Source: Dyella_A sp049445995
GTDB taxonomy: Bacteria; Pseudomonadota; Gammaproteobacteria; Xanthomonadales; Rhodanobacteraceae
DNA: 64,000 nt
Direction: 5' to 3'
NCBI RefSeq assembly: GCF_049445995.1
Contig: NZ_JBMSDZ010000017.1
Coordinates: forward strand, 1 to 64,000
The stretch's first letter is position 1. Every line of letters starts with the position of its first letter. Positions 52,039-59,023 of this stretch are shown here, piece after piece. Both the position numbers and the translations under genes were made by a program. The notes below the pieces were generated by a model. That model had not been told where the DNA came from, did no database searches, and worked only from the letters and a program-made list of their open reading frames with translations.

Positions 52039-53495
52039 CAGATGGCGAGCAGGGCGATCAGGGCTGCCAGCCCGAGCAGCACACGGCTGACGCTGTCTTT
52101 CACCGCGAACACCACCGGATCGTCGTGCATGATGCCGCGGTGTGCGATGGCCCAGGTGCGGCTGATCCAGTACAGCAGCAGCGGACACAGCACCCAAAGA
52201 TACTGTGGATGGCGATACAGCGATTCGCTGGCGGTACTGTTGATGTAAAGCGCCAGCACCAAGACCGAAAGATAGCCGCTGGACCCGCCCAGCGACTGGA
52301 TCAGTGGGATGTCCTCCACATCGTAGCCACGACCGCTGGCCGTGACCTTGCCGGCCTTCTGCGCTGCCAGCAGTTCGGTGTAGCGCTTGACCATCGCCAG
52401 GCTGAGAAAAATGAACATGGAAAACGCCAGCAGCCAGAACGACGGCGGCGTATCCAGCGCCGCGGCGCCAGCGAGTATCCGCGTGGTGTACAGCAGTGCC
52501 AGAACCACAACGTCGAGCATCATGATGCGCTTGAACCTCAACGAGTACGCGCTGGTGAGCAGGTAATAGCCCAGCAGCACGGCAAAGAAAGTCGGTTCCA
52601 CCAGCCACGCCAGCGCAAAACTGCTGATCAGCAGTGCGATCGCGGCGATCGGTCCAGCTGTGAGCGGCAGCGTGCCGGCTGCAAATGGGCGATGCCGCTT
52701 GCGAGGATGCTGACGATCGGCTGCCAGGTCGAGCAAATCGTTGGTCAGGTACACGCTGGAAGCGCACAGGTTGAAGCAGAAGAAGGCCAGCAGCGTATCG
52801 GCAACGGCATGCATGTCCAGCATCCGATGGGCTGCGAGTAGCGGCAGGAACACCAGCACGTTCTTGACCCACTGGTGCACGCGCAGCGCCTTCAGCCACT
52901 TGTGTACGGAAGCTTTCGGGGAAGCAAAGGTCCGTTCGACCTCAGTGACCCGCGCTGCCGCGCGCGCAAGGCTCGGGCCCGAGGCGATGACGATGGCCGA
53001 GCGCGCGTGCTTCCACACGTGCAGGTCGACTGCCGCATTGCCTGCGTAGTCGAAGCCGCGTTCGCCATAGCGGTCAACCAGTGCCTGCGCCTTGTTAGCG
53101 CCGGACAGGTTCAGTGCGCCGTCGCTGGACAATGTGAGTTCGAAGCCACCCACGTGGGCGGCGACGAGCTCGGCCAATGCAGCGTCCGCGGCGGTGCATA
53201 GCACCACGGGGCGGACTTGCTGCTCGGCGCGCACCCATGTGACGAGGTCGTGGTTGTAGGGAAGGGTGGTGGCGTCGAGCTCGACGCGACGGGCGATCTC
53301 ACGCTTCAGGCGCGCTTTTCCACCTAGCAACCACAGTAGCATCGCAAACACGGTGAGCGGCTTGCGAGCAAGCAGTGCCAGCGCAGACTCGACCAACAAA
53401 TCGGAGCGGATCAGGGTGCCGTCCAGATCGACGCACAGCGGAACGAGCGTACGTTCCTGCGGCGATGGTGCTTGGCTTACCTGTGTTTGGGTCAT
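52038..53495 (-). CDS. HAD phosphatase-UbiA prenyltransferase fusion (polyprenyl-phosphate phosphoribosyltransferase-like)
   Basis: 485 residues, first gene of the operon. In the N-terminal HAD domain (about 15-195) the nucleophile motif is CVDLDGTLIRSD and VVLCTAADAALAELVA is motif II. The C-terminal UbiA domain (about 205-485) has eight to nine helices with the prenyl-diphosphate motif YLTNDLLDLAADRQHPRKRH and a second region near YDVEDIPLIQSLG. Mycobacterial Rv3806c (UbiA fold) makes decaprenyl-phosphate 5-phosphoribose, which must then lose its 5-phosphate. A fused HAD domain could do that second step. This is inference; the fusion itself is plain. AGGGA precedes the ATG at 53495. Confidence 0.88.
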   Translation of the reverse strand: MTQTQVSQAPSPQERTLVPLCVDLDGTLIRSDLLVESALALLARKPLTVFAMLLWLLGGKARLKREIARRVELDATTLPYNHDLVTWVRAEQQVRPVVLCTAADAALAELVAAHVGGFELTLSSDGALNLSGANKAQALVDRYGERGFDYAGNAAVDLHVWKHARSAIVIASGPSLARAAARVTEVERTFASPKASVHKWLKALRVHQWVKNVLVFLPLLAAHRMLDMHAVADTLLAFFCFNLCASSVYLTNDLLDLAADRQHPRKRHRPFAAGTLPLTAGPIAAIALLISSFALAWLVEPTFFAVLLGYYLLTSAYSLRFKRIMMLDVVVLALLYTTRILAGAAALDTPPSFWLLAFSMFIFLSLAMVKRYTELLAAQKAGKVTASGRGYDVEDIPLIQSLGGSSGYLSVLVLALYINSTASESLYRHPQYLWVLCPLLLYWISRTWAIAHRGIMHDDPVVFAVKDSVSRVLLGLAALIALLAI

Positions 53496-53608
53496 CCGTA
53501 TTCCCTTTCGATTCTTCGTGCTTGCGCACAAACGCAACGACTTCTCGTGCTCAGTTGGCAGTGAAGGCAAGTTCAAACTGACATTGAGCAGGCATACTTA
53601 CAGAAGGA

Positions 53609-54111
53609 TCAGCCGATCATTTGCCCCAGCTCCGGAACGATCTTGAACAGATCGCCCACCAGCCCGAAATCGGCGACCTCGAAGATCGGCGCCTCACCGT
53701 CCTTGTTGATCGCCACGATGGTACCGGCGTCCTTGATGCCGGTGAGGTGCTGGATGGCGCCGGAGATGCCGATCGCCCTGTACGCTCGGGGGCGATGATC
53801 TTGCCGGTCTGGCCGACCTGCAGTTCGTTCGGCACGTAGCCGCCGGAGACCATCTTGCTGGCACTCTGCAGGTCGGGGCGGTCGCTGCCGCCCTGCCTCA
53901 GTTCGACGAAGCGGGCGTGCGTGGGTCGTGTCACGTCGGCGGTCAGCGTCTCGATCGGGGCGGCGCCGGTGCCGTTGGCGTCGACGGTGTCGGCCAGCAC
54001 CAGCACGTCGATGGCCTCGGGCCTGACCGCGACGGCGGCGCTCACGGCGCGCGCGGTGGAGGGGTTGAGCCTGCCGTGCAGGTGTTCGGCGATGACGAGG
54101 ATCTTGCTCAT
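53609..54111 (-). pseudogene. Degenerate second copy of etfA
   Basis: It begins MSKILVIAEHLHGRLNP like the intact etfA at 59024-59968 and ends IFEVADFGLVGDLFKIVPEL. About 130 codons are missing after residue 45 and about 33 more after SASKMVSGG. A single base is lost near 53780, in the codons after KIIAPE, shifting the frame. It is therefore a multiply deleted, frameshifted paralogue and cannot make a working electron-transfer flavoprotein. Confidence 0.92.
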
Positions 54112-54172
54112 GGCCACGTATTGCCTGATTCAAGCCAAGCCGCGGAGCGGCTTCGACTTGGTTGTGGAAGGG

Positions 54173-54367
54173 TCAGAGCCGCTCTGGCTCCTGGATGCCG
54201 AGGTCGCGGCAAATCTTGCGAGCCAGGTGATCGTTGATATCGCTATGCCGTGGAATGGCACTGCGGTTGCCAAGAGCAGGATTGTGCCACCATGAATGAC
54301 GGCCACCTTCGCGGAGGAGCCTGCAACCTTCGGATGTGAGGTGTTGAAGAAGATCGCGGCGCTTCAT
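54173..54367 (-). CDS. hicA: HicA-family mRNA interferase toxin
   Basis: 64 residues, YcfA/HicA double-stranded-RNA-binding-like fold. It starts MKRRDLLQHLTSEGCRLLRE and has the catalytic His in EGGRHSWWHNP. IPRHSDINDHLARKICRDLG is conserved. The order is antitoxin first, with the toxin ATG overlapping the hicB stop (ATGA). It looks intact. Confidence 0.88.
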   Translation of the reverse strand: MKRRDLLQHLTSEGCRLLREGGRHSWWHNPALGNRSAIPRHSDINDHLARKICRDLGIQEPERL

Positions 54368-54576
54368 ACCGCGATAGGCAGCTCTTCGAATCCATGTCCA
54401 GCGGCGCCGATAGCCTCAGCCCGGTTGAATTCGATGGCCTCGACCAAGGTGATCCGCAGGGACTCAAGAAGCTCTTCGCGGCTGGTCTCTTGGCAGTTCA
54501 CTCCGGGAACCTCCTCAATCCAGCCGATCCAGGCGTCGGCTACGCGCTTTACGACCGCAGTGTAGGTATGTTGCAT
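54364..54576 (-). CDS. hicB: HicB-family antitoxin
   Basis: 70 residues. The partial RNase H-like fold is visible in YTAVVKRVADAWIGWIEEVP and GVNCQETSREELLESLRITL. The start is the ATG at 54576 with AAGG about ten bases upstream; a longer frame to 54702 looks like read-through of an unrelated relic (NTTVLNEVDVETAAHIRVSL). The region around codons 5-26 is duplicated as a relic at 58863-58968. Confidence 0.82.
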   Translation of the reverse strand: MQHTYTAVVKRVADAWIGWIEEVPGVNCQETSREELLESLRITLVEAIEFNRAEAIGAAGHGFEELPIAV

Positions 54577-54717
54577 GGGTTGCGCCTTCAGCTTTTTTCG
54601 CAAGGATACCCGAATGTGGGCAGCGGTTTCGACGTCGACTTCATTGAGTACGGTCGTATTGGTACGGATCATTGCCAGCTCGACCCATTCCATTACACAC
54701 AACGCGAACCACTTGCC

Positions 54718-55479
54718 TTATTTCTTCTCCCAGAGTGCCCGCAACGGTACGGCAAACAGGCCGTCACCAAAGCTGGCGCAGGTTTCTCCGTCGTACAGCA
54801 CCACCCCAGCGACGAAACGCTTGCCTGCCGCGTCGCGCAGCTTGCGCAGGCCGCGGAAGTCGCTGGCGTTGACCGTGGCGGAGGCCTTGACCTCCACGCC
54901 GGCCACGGCGCGTGCACCTTGTTCCATGACGATGTCTACTTCGGCCATGTCCTTGTCGCGGTAGTGGTAAAAAGCGAGCGACTGATCATGCCAGCTGGCC
55001 TGGCGGCGCAGTTCCTGGAACACGAAGGTTTCCAGCAAGTGCCCCAGCAAGGCGCGATCGGCCGCCAGTGCGGTGGCATCGACGCCCAGCAGTGCGCAGG
55101 CCAGTCCGGTATCGCCCATGTGCAGTTTGGGTGTTTTCACCAGACGGCTGACCCGGTTGCTGTGCCATGGCGGCAGACGCTCAAGCAAGAACACTCGTTC
55201 CAGCAGCGTGACGTAATCACCGATGGTGGGGCGACTGAGCTGGAACGGAGCAGCCAGCGCGCTCAGATTGAACAATTGCGCTGTTTGCGCCGCGGCCAAC
55301 GCCAGCAGGCGTGGCAACGCTTCCAGCGCGCTGATTCGGGCCAGGTCACGCACGTCGCGCGGCACAAGGGTTTCGAGGTAGTCGCGGTACCAGGTGGCGC
55401 GTCGGCGCCCTTGTCCGAAGCGTTCGCGTTGGGCAACCACACCCTCGGCCGCGAGGCCGGAAAGGGTGGCGCACAGGCC
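54718..55479 (-). pseudogene. 5'-truncated, chimeric DUF4143 ATPase gene
   Basis: It encodes the C-terminal DUF4143 region (about 230 residues; WYRDYLETLVPRDVRDLARI, LERLPPWHSNRVSRLVKTPK, FYHYRDKDMAEVDIVMEQ) of an AAA_14-type ATPase. The whole P-loop domain is missing. Its first 68 bases (55412-55479) instead match the other remnant at 56436-56503 with one difference, so the 5' end was replaced by recombination. A start at 55440 exists, but the product would lack ATPase function. Confidence 0.82.
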
Positions 55480-55520
55480 AAACGGCGCTCACCCGCGCCA
55501 TTAACCTACTTGCTAAATTA

Positions 55521-55533
55521 AACCTATTAGGTT
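55521..55533 (+). promoter_or_regulatory. MqsA operator palindrome
   Basis: AACCTATTAGGTT, the same arms (AACCT/AGGTT, 3-base spacer) that E. coli MqsA binds. It lies 11 bases before the mqsR ATG, in an AT-rich promoter stretch. Confidence 0.85.
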
Positions 55534-55544
55534 AGGCTTGCCGC

Positions 55545-55840
55545 ATGGAGAAAAGCACGCCTCATTGCAAGCTGGCCGCCGTGAAGACCTTGCTTGCCGA
55601 CGGCAAGGTGCGCTCTACCTTTTCGGCCTTGGCAGGAGGTGCTGCCTTGGGCTTCGACTTTGACGGCATCGTCGGCGTGGTTGCCTCGCTGACCACGAAG
55701 GATTTCTACAAGAGCATGACTACGCATGCGGATCATCGGGTGTGGCAGGCGTGTACCGGCCCCGCACGTCCGCTGGCGAGGTCTACCTGAAACTGACGGT
55801 CATCGATGACGTGCTCATCGTGTCCTTCAAGGAGCTTTGA
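55545..55840 (+). pseudogene. mqsR: MqsR toxin gene, broken by a one-base deletion
   Basis: The first 68 codons read as MqsR (MEKSTPHCKLAAVKTLLADG; FYKSMTTHADHRVWQ). After WQ, at about 55748, one base is missing (expected GAC reads GC). The natural frame then stops at 55788-55790. In the +1 frame the rest of MqsR continues perfectly (VYRPRTSAGEVYLKLTVIDD, then VLIVSFKEL and stop at 55838-55840). The toxin is thus inactivated by one recent event while the rest is preserved. It ends two bases before mqsA. Confidence 0.9.
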
Positions 55841-55842
55841 CC

Positions 55843-56271
55843 ATGAAATGTCCATCGTGCGCAGGCGCGGAACTGGTGCGAGACACCCGTGACCTGCCCT
55901 ACACCTACAAGGGCGAATCGACCCTCATTGCGGGCGTCACGGGTGACTTCTGCCCGAGCTGCGGGGAAATGATCCTGGATGTTGCCGAGTCGACGCGGAC
56001 CAGTGCGGCGATGCTGGATTTCAACAAGCAGGTGAACGCCTCCATCGTCGATCCGAGCTTCATCGCCAGTGTCCGAAAGAAGCTGGCGCTCGACCAACGC
56101 GAAGCGGCCGAAATCTTCGGCGGTGGCGTCAATGCGTTCTCGCGGTACGAAACCGGCAAGACCAAGCCCCCACTGGCGCTGGTGAAGTTGCTCAAGGTGC
56201 TTGATCGTCATCCTGACCTGTTGAGTGAAGTGAGGGCGGCCGGTGCAGGCCGCGTCCATCGGCGGGCGTGA
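55843..56271 (+). CDS. mqsA: MqsA antitoxin/repressor
   Basis: 142 residues. The N-terminal zinc-binding domain has CPSC...CPSCGE (residues 3-46) and the C-terminal HTH_XRE domain LDQREAAEIFGGGVNAFSRY and ETGKTKPP. It neutralises MqsR and represses the operon. The last dozen residues (AAGAGRVHRRA) run into the antisense DUF4143 remnant, so the natural end has been lost. It is an orphan antitoxin now that mqsR is frameshifted. Confidence 0.88.
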   Translation: MKCPSCAGAELVRDTRDLPYTYKGESTLIAGVTGDFCPSCGEMILDVAESTRTSAAMLDFNKQVNASIVDPSFIASVRKKLALDQREAAEIFGGGVNAFSRYETGKTKPPLALVKLLKVLDRHPDLLSEVRAAGAGRVHRRA

Positions 56272-56640
56272 CGGTGGCAGCGGCTTTCGCTTCCACGCCC
56301 CAGACATCGCGCCCCCGGGTGATGGCCAGGTCCACTTCCACCTGATCCTTGTCGCGGTCATGCCAGAAGTTGAGCTCCGGCGCAGTCCAGCCCGCTTGCG
56401 CGCGCGGCTGCTGAACCACGAAGGATGCCAGCAGATGTCCGAAGCGTTCGCGTTGGGCAACCACATCCTCGGCCGCGAGGCCGGAAAGGGTGGCGCACAG
56501 GCCGCTGTCCACCAGGTGCACCTTGGGCGTCTTGATCAGGCGCTTGGCGTGGTTGCGATGCCACGGCGGCAGGCGTTGCACGAGAAACAGGCGCTCGCAC
56601 ACGGCAAGATAGTGTTTTCGACGGTTTACCCGGGTAAGGC
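56244..56640 (-). pseudogene. Second DUF4143 ATPase fragment
   Basis: An internal piece of another DUF4143 gene: CERLFLVQRLPPWHRNHAKR, LIKTPKVHLVDSGLCATLSG and FWHDRDKDQVEVDLAI. It lacks the ATPase domain and the C-terminus. Its 3' end merges with the end of mqsA and its 5' end abuts the parE relic. It is paralogous to, not contiguous with, the fragment at 54718. Confidence 0.8.
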
Positions 56641-56915
56641 GTCGGGCCACTGCTGCGCGCTGTGCAGCACACGCAGGATGCGCACCGTGTCGCCGGCCAT
56701 CCGATAAGCGGTGATGTACGGGGTGCGGTCGATGACCAGCTCGCGGGTTCCTTCCACGCGGCCGATGCGACCGCTCTCCGGGTGGCGAATCAGCTGCTCC
56801 ACCTGCAGGCGGATGCGATCATCGACGATCACCGCCGCCTGTGGTTATCCGCCTCGATGTACTCGAAGATGGCGACGCGGTCCTCGATCGCATAAGCCGA
56901 CCATTCCAGCCTCAC
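56626..56915 (-). pseudogene. RelE/ParE-family toxin with frameshift
   Basis: GTG at 56915 opens VRLEWSAYAIEDRVAIFEYI and EADN, then the frame stops. In the next frame the protein resumes as VIVDDRIRLQVEQLIRHPES and continues to GDTVRILRVLHSAQQWP. Restoring one base at about 56843 (AACC-ACAG to AACCCACAG) rejoins them as DNPQAAVIVDD. The toxin gene is therefore broken by one lost base. Its start overlaps the antitoxin stop (GTGA). Confidence 0.85.
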
Positions 56916-57217
56916 TCCTCACCTGCCGCCTTTCGGTGGGCGACGGCCCGGCGCTCGGCGAATCGGGCTTCGACCTGGGCATGGGGGGTCGCCGGCCGTG
57001 AGTCGTCCAGAGCCTGCTGCACCTTCGTCCGGAACCATGCGTCATGGGCTGCCGGGTCTGCGGACAGCGCGAACGGCAGCGCACCTTCGTTGGCTGTCCG
57101 CGTGAGCAGGATGCGCACGGCGTCGGAGACGGTCATGCCCAGCTGACCCAGAACCGCCGCTGCCCGTTCTTTTACAGCGGCATCGACGCGTGTTTGTATC
57201 AGTGCGTTAGCAGCCAT
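56912..57217 (-). CDS. RelB/DinJ-family antitoxin
   Basis: 101 residues. The ribbon-helix-helix N-terminus is NALIQTRVDAAVKERAAAVL and GQLGMTVSDAVRILLTR, typical of RelB/DinJ. The C-terminal part would wrap the toxin. A perfect 20-base palindrome lies 34 bases upstream (57251-57270). Its partner toxin gene downstream is frameshifted, so this is an orphan antitoxin. Confidence 0.85.
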   Translation of the reverse strand: MAANALIQTRVDAAVKERAAAVLGQLGMTVSDAVRILLTRTANEGALPFALSADPAAHDAWFRTKVQQALDDSRPATPHAQVEARFAERRAVAHRKAAGEE

Positions 57218-57250
57218 GACGGCGCTCCTGTCGAATTGCCATGTCCGGAG

Positions 57251-57270
57251 TGTAATTCATATGAATTACA
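57251..57270. promoter_or_regulatory. Perfect 20-base palindrome, RelB-type operator
   Basis: TGTAATTCATATGAATTACA is fully symmetric and sits just upstream of the RelB/DinJ-like gene. It is AT-rich in a GC-rich region, as expected for a promoter-operator. Confidence 0.8.
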
Positions 57271-57454
57271 GATCAAGTTTTCTCCACGGCCGCGCCAGAG
57301 GCACCGCCAGGCAGTGGTCGATGTCGAGCTCGATGGTGCTGTCGCCTGCGTGCAGCACGCCGCCGCCCTCGAAGGCATCGGCCATGAAGACGGCCAGTTC
57401 CTCATCGTTTACCAGCGCAAGCGCCGGATCGTAAGCCGTCAGTTTTTCAGCCAT
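57266..57454 (-). pseudogene. Truncated addiction-module antidote gene
   Basis: The first 28 codons, MAEKLTAYDPALALVNDEEL and AVFMADAFE, match the N-terminus of HigA-like addiction-module antidotes. The helix-turn-helix part that should follow is absent and replaced by 33 unrelated codons (GGGVLHAGDSTIELDIDHCL...). It immediately follows a matching killer-protein relic. Confidence 0.7.
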
Positions 57455-57549
57455 GGGGGGTACTCCACTTCTTTGGCCAGCTTCTTTGCCGTGGCGACAT
57501 CGCGGGCCTGCGTTTTCTTGTCGCCGCCACGCAGTAGTACTAGGGAACC
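57439..57549 (-). pseudogene. C-terminal remnant of an addiction-module killer toxin
   Basis: Encodes SLVLLRGGDKKTQARDVATA and KKLAKEVEYPPWLKN, the conserved C-terminal end of RelE-type killer proteins (COG3657-like). The N-terminal part is missing at the junction with the neighbouring parE gene. It overlaps the start of the antidote relic in the natural order of this TA type. Confidence 0.75.
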
Positions 57550-57830
57550 GGCGGCCACTGTTGCGCGCCGTGCAGCACACGCCACACCTCGATGCCGGCT
57601 GCACTCTTGACGTACACAACGATGTACGGGGTGCCAGTCGGCACCCACTCGCGCGTGCCTTGTTCACGCCCCTTGCGGCGGCCGGCGTTGGGATGGCTGG
57701 TCAGCGTGGACTCGATGCGCTGTTGTAGCTGCGCCATGAAGTCATCGGCGGTGCCTGGCCATGCCGTGTGGCCGTATTCCAGGATGTCCAGCAGATCGGA
57801 CTCGGCTTTGCCGCTGTACGCGATCGCCAC
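57540..57830 (-). CDS. RelE/ParE-family toxin, apparently intact
   Basis: 96 residues from GTG at 57830. AIAYSGKAESDLLDILEYGH, TSHPNAGRRKGREQGTREWV and IVVYVKSAAGIEVWRVLHGA show the full RelE/ParE fold including the C-terminal HGAQQW. The frame continues upstream into the tail of an antitoxin (57831-57980), so a fused product is possible. With its antitoxin truncated, its expression would be expected to be harmful, unless it is silent, altered or covered by another antitoxin. Confidence 0.78.
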   Translation of the reverse strand: MAIAYSGKAESDLLDILEYGHTAWPGTADDFMAQLQQRIESTLTSHPNAGRRKGREQGTREWVPTGTPYIVVYVKSAAGIEVWRVLHGAQQWPPVP

Positions 57831-57980
57831 GGCACCTACGCCTTCCGGCGCTGCTTGCCGGTGGGGCCTGGCTTGGCTCGCGTCAAGCTCACGGGCTCTG
57901 GCCCGCAGGCGCTCCCACATCACCTCGCTATCGACTAGCTCCACCGTGCCATTCTTGAGGCCGTCCCGCGCTTCGCGCAC
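57831..57980 (-). pseudogene. C-terminal remnant of the cognate antitoxin
   Basis: REARDGLKNGTVELVDSEVM and WERLRARARELDASQARP look like the toxin-binding tail of a ParD/CopG-type antitoxin. The DNA-binding N-terminus is gone, cut near the REP pair that starts at 57988. It is in frame with the toxin, without a stop between them. Confidence 0.65.
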
Positions 57981-57987
57981 CTGCCGT

Positions 57988-58058
57988 TGTAGGAGGGGCT
58001 TCAGCCCCGACCGCCCTTCGCCTCAAGCCACCCAGTCGCGACTGAAGTCGCTCCCACA
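57988..58058. repeat. REP pair of two subtypes
   Basis: TGTAGGAGGGGCTTCAGCCC then CGAC (57988-58011) and GTCGCGACTGAAGTCGCTCC then CACA (58035-58058) face each other and mark the breakpoint of the antitoxin relic. Confidence 0.8.
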
Positions 58059-58478
58059 AGGCCGCCGCCAACCTGCCCCTGGAGCCCGATCGGCCAGCCT
58101 TCGGGCTGGTGACCGATGAGCGGCACCGTCGCACGGATTCGATCGGGCACGTCGATCGCCGCATCCCAGGCTTCCCGCATCCGAAACGCCGACCTCGGCG
58201 CGTGCTGATGATGCACTCGAAGGTCGAAAGCAACGGCATCGCCCGTGAGCGGGTTCCTGCGGGTTGCGTGGTGCTCGATGCCGGTGAGGTGCCGGATGGC
58301 GCCGGAGATGCCCGCGGCATGGGATTTGGCGGTGTCCGGACATCATTGACACAAACGCCGACAGGAAACGGCCGCGTTGCTTACTGGCGTACCTCTATCA
58401 GTTGAGAGCCTGCTGTCGCTTGCGGTGTAGTGCTCTCTCTTCCGTGCGCCTGCCACGACCGCCTACGTCGCCTGCCGC
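58059..58478. other. Relic region
   Basis: 420 bases without an intact gene. It includes a 36-base piece of etfA at 58277-58312. The minus strand shows an open stretch (REAWDAAIDVPDRIRATVPL) that I cannot assign. A short GC-rich stretch leads to the Phd-like gene. Confidence 0.5.
58277..58312 (-). pseudogene. Small third fragment of etfA
   Basis: GATGCCGGTGAGGTGC, one mismatch, then GGATGGCGCCGGAGATGCC matches the intact etfA around 59146-59181 (codons for GISGAIQHLTGI). It is too short for function and is evidence of repeated recombination with etfA. Confidence 0.7.
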
Positions 58479-58781
58479 TCATGCCACCATGGGTACGCCA
58501 GCGCGCCTGGCGGCCTTGCGCAAATCCTCGTCGAGCGTGGCCAGCGCAAGACCCTCGCGCAGCGCCTTGATGTCGACGCCGCGGACCGGCTGCGTGTGCA
58601 TGAAGGTTTTCATGTCCTCCACGGCGCGATCGGCGTCGACGGACCGTGATGTCCGGGGTGGCACCAGTCTCGCCACTTCTTCACCGCGGTTGGTGATGGT
58701 GAAAGCCTTGCCATTGCGGACTGCCCTCAGCAGCTCCGGAAGTCTGGTCTTGGCTTCGTACGAGCCGATTTCCGTTTTCAT
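58479..58781 (-). CDS. Phd/YefM-type antitoxin fused to the last residues of a VapC toxin
   Basis: 100 residues. The N-terminal 75 are a Phd-like antitoxin (MKTEIGSYEAKTRLPELLRA; FTITNRGEEVARLVP). The last 22 (LALATLDEDLRKAARRAGVP and following) are the typical C-terminal strand/helix of a PIN-domain VapC toxin. A deletion has removed nearly all of the toxin and joined the two in frame. The upstream region has two AGACCAG half-sites eleven bases apart and TATAGT as a possible -10. Confidence 0.75.
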   Translation of the reverse strand: MKTEIGSYEAKTRLPELLRAVRNGKAFTITNRGEEVARLVPPRTSRSVDADRAVEDMKTFMHTQPVRGVDIKALREGLALATLDEDLRKAARRAGVPMVA

Positions 58782-58862
58782 GGGCTTGTCCGTTCAGGAT
58801 CGTTGCAGACCAGACTATAGACCAGTCGCGTGAAGCGTCAATGTTCCGCCGGTCAGCGCGTG

Positions 58863-58968
58863 GCCGGGAATCTCCTCGATCCAGCCGATCCAGGCGTCGG
58901 CTACGCGCTTTACGACCGCCGCGCAGGCCGGCTGCCTGGGTTGCGCCTTCGGCTTTTTTTGCAGAGGA
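58863..58968 (-). pseudogene. hicB remnant
   Basis: Codons for AVVKRVADAWIGWIEEIPG repeat hicB at 54500-54565 almost exactly, and the upstream flank (AAAAAAGCCGAAGGCGCAACC) is also shared. The initiation codon and everything after codon 26 are lost. It lies just downstream of intact etfA on the same strand. Confidence 0.85.
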
Positions 58969-59023
58969 CGCCTTGGAGCGCGGGACACGTGATGGGGTCA
59001 TGCACCACCGCGCCGCGGGCGGA

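Noticed and set aside
54577..54702. N-terminal extension of HicB (NTTVLNEVDVETAAHIRVSL)
   Set aside because: HicB proteins start near MQHTYTAVV. The extension resembles no HicB and lacks a ribosome site; it is likely a relic of another small gene.
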